NCBI GenBank assembly: GCA_018343915.1
Contig: JABRWF010000004.1
Span: 1,364,001 to 1,428,000, forward strand
Direction of reading: 5' to 3'
DNA: 64,000 nucleotides
Source of the DNA: Agroathelia rolfsii
Lineage: Eukaryota; Basidiomycota; Agaricomycetes; Amylocorticiales; Amylocorticiaceae
The position numbers and the translations under genes are program-made. The notes beneath the pieces were generated by a model. That model searched no databases. It saw nothing but the letters and a program-made list of their open reading frames with translations, and was not told the origin of the DNA. Positions 61,329-64,000 of the stretch are shown here, in pieces. Each line of letters starts with the position of its first letter. Position 1 is the stretch's first letter.

Positions 61329-63400
61329 ATGACCATGATCATCGCATTACCCTCAGAAATCCTGGTCGAGGTGCTTTCGCATTTGTCGATACCATACTTG
61401 GCAAATGTACAGGCCTGCTCCTCATATCTCCGCTCGTTCTTCTTGCTTCACGAGACACAGATTTTTCGCAATGCTGCTGTCTTCCATGGTTTTGCTCGAT
61501 ATTCTAACAAAAATCTAAAGGAACTATACAATCCTACAGAACCATTCACCTCAAATCGACCTCTACTTGGGCTAAAAGAATGCGACTGGAAGATATACTG
61601 TTCGTTGAGGCACATATATATATAAATTTGCAGCGACGGGAAAGAAATTAATAAATTAATGCTCAAGGTCGAAGAATGCTGGAATGCGAACGCGGATGGG
61701 CTGGCAAGGCTGCTGCAACATTGACCTACCACTCTACTTCCGGAACATTCGTTCATCGTATTAAGGTTGATGAGGCACGCGAATTACTCATCACTTCAGA
61801 GATGATTGGGGGTATTAGAGTCGTTGACCTCAAAACAAATAGATTGCTATGGGGTCTAGGCAGAGTAAATTCTACTCCTCAGTTTTACGTCGAATTGAAC
61901 CTGAAATGAATAAATCCTAGGACTTCATCAATCCTTATGCTCACTGCGAATATGATAATGGCTATTTGGTCTTTAATCGCGATGAATTCAAAGAAGTCTG
62001 GCGATTGGAATCGGATTGCCTTGATGAATCACCGTCCGTCACATCGCCACCAGATAGATTGCAGCATTTCGCAGCCTCCAATGCTCAACCGTCTCGAGTT
62101 CCGAATTCGGGTAATCGCGGTAAATTTGTTCCTTGGGCTCTTATCCCAATGCCTGATTGGGATGCTTTTTGTTTCCGCCTTGTTTTCCCAACCTTGGTTG
62201 TCGTATCAACCCAACATGCACGTCTCTGGGATATACGCACCGGGGAGTTAATCCAATCAATCTCGGATATACAAAGAAATTACGGCGATCAGACACTCGG
62301 CAGCGTCGGTTATGTCGAAGTAGACAACACAAGGGTGATAATATGTGGATCACGGGAACTCCGTGTCTTCTCCAGAACGGACGGTAGGATCTTGTGGAGC
62401 GTCACTTCGAACCACAGCCATTGGTCCAGATGGCCGCAGAAATTCCTTGTGTGGCCAGAAGGCCGACCGACTCATCGAGAAGCACTTGTAGCTCATGAAA
62501 TCCGCTCTGGTGATCCTACACCTCCTTCCCTAGTACTCACAAAATTTATTGCCGGTTTGTCGTCTCCATATTAGTTGGCTAGCATCATTACTTTTTGGCT
62601 TATTTGAAACACCATAGCACATGTCTCCCATGATGGCAACTACCTCGTTGCATTAACAAACGACGAGCGAGTTTTCATTTTCCGAAACTTTCATCAACTC
62701 ACAAACAACAAAAATCATACCGGGATCAACGTCTTAATCGTCAAGCTATCCAAAAATCCTGAGAATATTGCGACAAACTCTTCACATTACTTGTCCCTAG
62801 AACACTCTCGTATCGGAGTTGCCACGGTCTGTTACATGATTTTGCCGTGATATTGCTTGCTTTGCTCATACATAAACATGTCCCCTCAGAAAAGTGGCAT
62901 TTTCGTGATTTCATTGAATGACAATGCCTCAACTCGTGCCAACTCTGATGATGATTGGGCTATGAATGTCTCCAGGGCAGCTCTCTTTGATGACACAAAT
63001 TGCCTCGGAAGTCTGAGCTGCCTACAGATAACAAACATTAGAATGTATTTTGTTTGGAACCCGGCCACCACCCCTCTCTCGGGCTGGGAGGTTTGCACCT
63101 TACCTTCATCCCTTTTGTCAGTGGTAAGGGACAATGTGGGTCCCGACAGGATAGGCATGATGGAGAATGAACCCGTGGCTCTTTCGGAGGAAGAGGGATT
63201 CGATGACTGGGATGATGACGACGAGTTTGAATTCGGTCTGTGCTAACTCAGGAAGCACTTGCTCATTATATCCACTCACTATCATCGTAATTTCTTTTTC
63301 AGAGGATTGGGCACATTTATGCAAGACCGTGTGTAGTGTGGACGTTCTACATCCAGAGCTTATTAGGTCCTTGCAAGAAATTGGCGATATATCGACATAA
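61329..63400 (+). CDS. F-box protein with WD40-like body
   Basis: Probable substrate receptor of an SCF ubiquitin ligase; the substrate is unknown. ATG 61329 gives MTMIIALPSEILVEVLSHLS, the F-box (LPxEILxxxLSHL). DWKIYC joins across a 68-nt intron to RRMLECERGWAGKAA, typical of fungal F-box/WD40 proteins. The body has beta-propeller-like repeats: IKVDEARELLITSEMIGGIR, then VVDLKTNRLLWGLGR, then RLWDIRTGELIQSI, VFSRTDGRILWSV, then HVSHDGNYLVALTNDERVFI. An acidic block (EEEGFDDWDDDDEFE) precedes a last intron (donor GTCTGT near 63236, acceptor TTTTTCAG). The last exon reads EDWAHLCKTVCSVDVLHPEL and ends GDIST, TAA at 63400; without that splice the protein would stop at 63246. Introns at each join keep frame. 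Confidence 0.75.
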
Positions 63401-64000
63401 TGTACGAGTGATCTTTAAATTGCTATTCGCTCCTCCTATGCAATTGAATGCTAGGCCTTGGTGTGCGGCGATTAACATGATTCATGAGAGCTAACAAATC
63501 CGGTTCCGATCTTTGCTTGAGACTGCTGGCTTCTGCTCGCTCCACTAATTCACTAGACGTCACTCATGCGCAAATGAAACCCGAGTTGGCAAACTAGAGT
63601 GATTGCAAATGCAGAGATGCCAAAAATCGATGGAATGAGCTCATTAATAAAAATAACATTACTTGCTACATGTATATGCTATATGTGTGGCAGCAGCCTA
63701 AAGAGTTCTATAATCCGCAAAGCTCCGTCTGTCAGGTCAACTAGCGGCATTACATCGTAACCGACCAGAGGCCGTTTCAGCGGCGGGCGCCCAGCAGCCT
63801 CAGTAAAATTACAGAACCCTGCTGGCGGTCCGTCTGGTCCGGAGCGCTCATCTGTCCAATTGCAGGCATGGCCGCTCTCCTTCAACAATCACAAGGGCAT
63901 GCTCCGACATACAAATAGGGCGTGTCTCTTATTCGCTTCTACGCCAACACCCAACGCACGATAGCACCCTTGTTAATATACATTCACGATATTCACCTAT
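63401..64000. other. Right edge; possible 3' exon of a gene running out of the window
   Basis: On the minus strand, 63679-63880 is open after a possible acceptor (TTGAAG) and reads ESGHACNWTDERSGPDGPPA, then VGYDVMPLVDLTDGALRIIE, to a stop at 63679. This could be the terminal exon of a minus-strand gene starting beyond 64000, but I recognise no family. The remainder shows nothing I can call. Confidence 0.3.

Noticed and set aside
61016..61507. 163-codon plus-strand frame upstream of and overlapping the F-box gene
   Set aside because: No family resemblance; it overlaps the F-box exon in another frame.

Overview
The window is nuclear DNA of a filamentous basidiomycete. The genes are split by many short introns of about 45-70 nt with GT..AG ends. 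The gene set includes a laccase, a GH35 beta-galactosidase, a GH18 chitinase carrying a CBM5/12-type module, a PACT-domain spindle pole protein, and F-box and RING proteins typical of Agaricomycetes. The laccase resembles those of Rhizoctonia/Ceratobasidium (Cantharellales), but the genus is an inference. I saw no rRNA, tRNA, CRISPR array or plasmid/phage feature. Gene models were built by reading exons across frames and joining them at splice sites that keep the protein family in frame.

Layout. 0.5-2.7 kb (-): BCS1-like AAA ATPase. 3.5-5.5 kb (-): phosphoglucomutase. 7.1-7.3 kb (-): a 57-residue secreted-peptide precursor with a C-terminal C-R-Y-G-C motif. 8.6-10.3 kb (-): HMG-CoA synthase. 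11.6-12.4 kb (-): unrecognised small gene. 13.0-14.2 kb (+): cardiolipin synthase. 14.4-20.2 kb (-): very long coiled-coil PACT protein. 20.4-23.6 kb (+): two tandem RING/coiled-coil paralogues. 24.8-29.5 kb (+): beta-galactosidase. 29.6-31.5 kb (-): DEK_C/HIRIP3-like histone chaperone. 31.5-35.3 kb: gene-poor, with a coding-like relic. 35.3-38.0 kb (+): laccase. 40.4-41.1 kb (-): VPS25. 41.9-44.2 kb (-): type-B carboxylesterase homologue lacking the catalytic serine. 46.4-47.5 kb (-): secreted Ala/Ser-rich protein. 48.0-49.8 kb: broken BTB-like pseudogene, two inverted copies of a small terminal-inverted-repeat element, and a CACGTG repeat. 50.3-52.4 kb (-): PTEN phosphatase. 52.9-53.6 kb (+): UPF0303 protein. 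53.7-57.4 kb (-): MTR4 helicase. 58.0-60.4 kb (-): chitinase. 61.3-63.4 kb (+): F-box protein with a WD40-like body.

How the genes fit together. This is an ordinary mix of housekeeping genes (mitochondrial assembly, glycogen/UDP-glucose supply, sterol and cardiolipin synthesis, ESCRT-II, exosome helicase, PTEN signalling, spindle pole) and secreted enzymes acting on plant or fungal wall polymers. I see no operon-like pathway cluster. The most unusual items are the tiny secreted peptide gene, the pseudo-esterase with a histidine-rich insert, the TIR element whose ends look like splice sites and which interrupts a pseudogene, an 8-nt and a 9-nt microexon, and a likely GC-AG intron.
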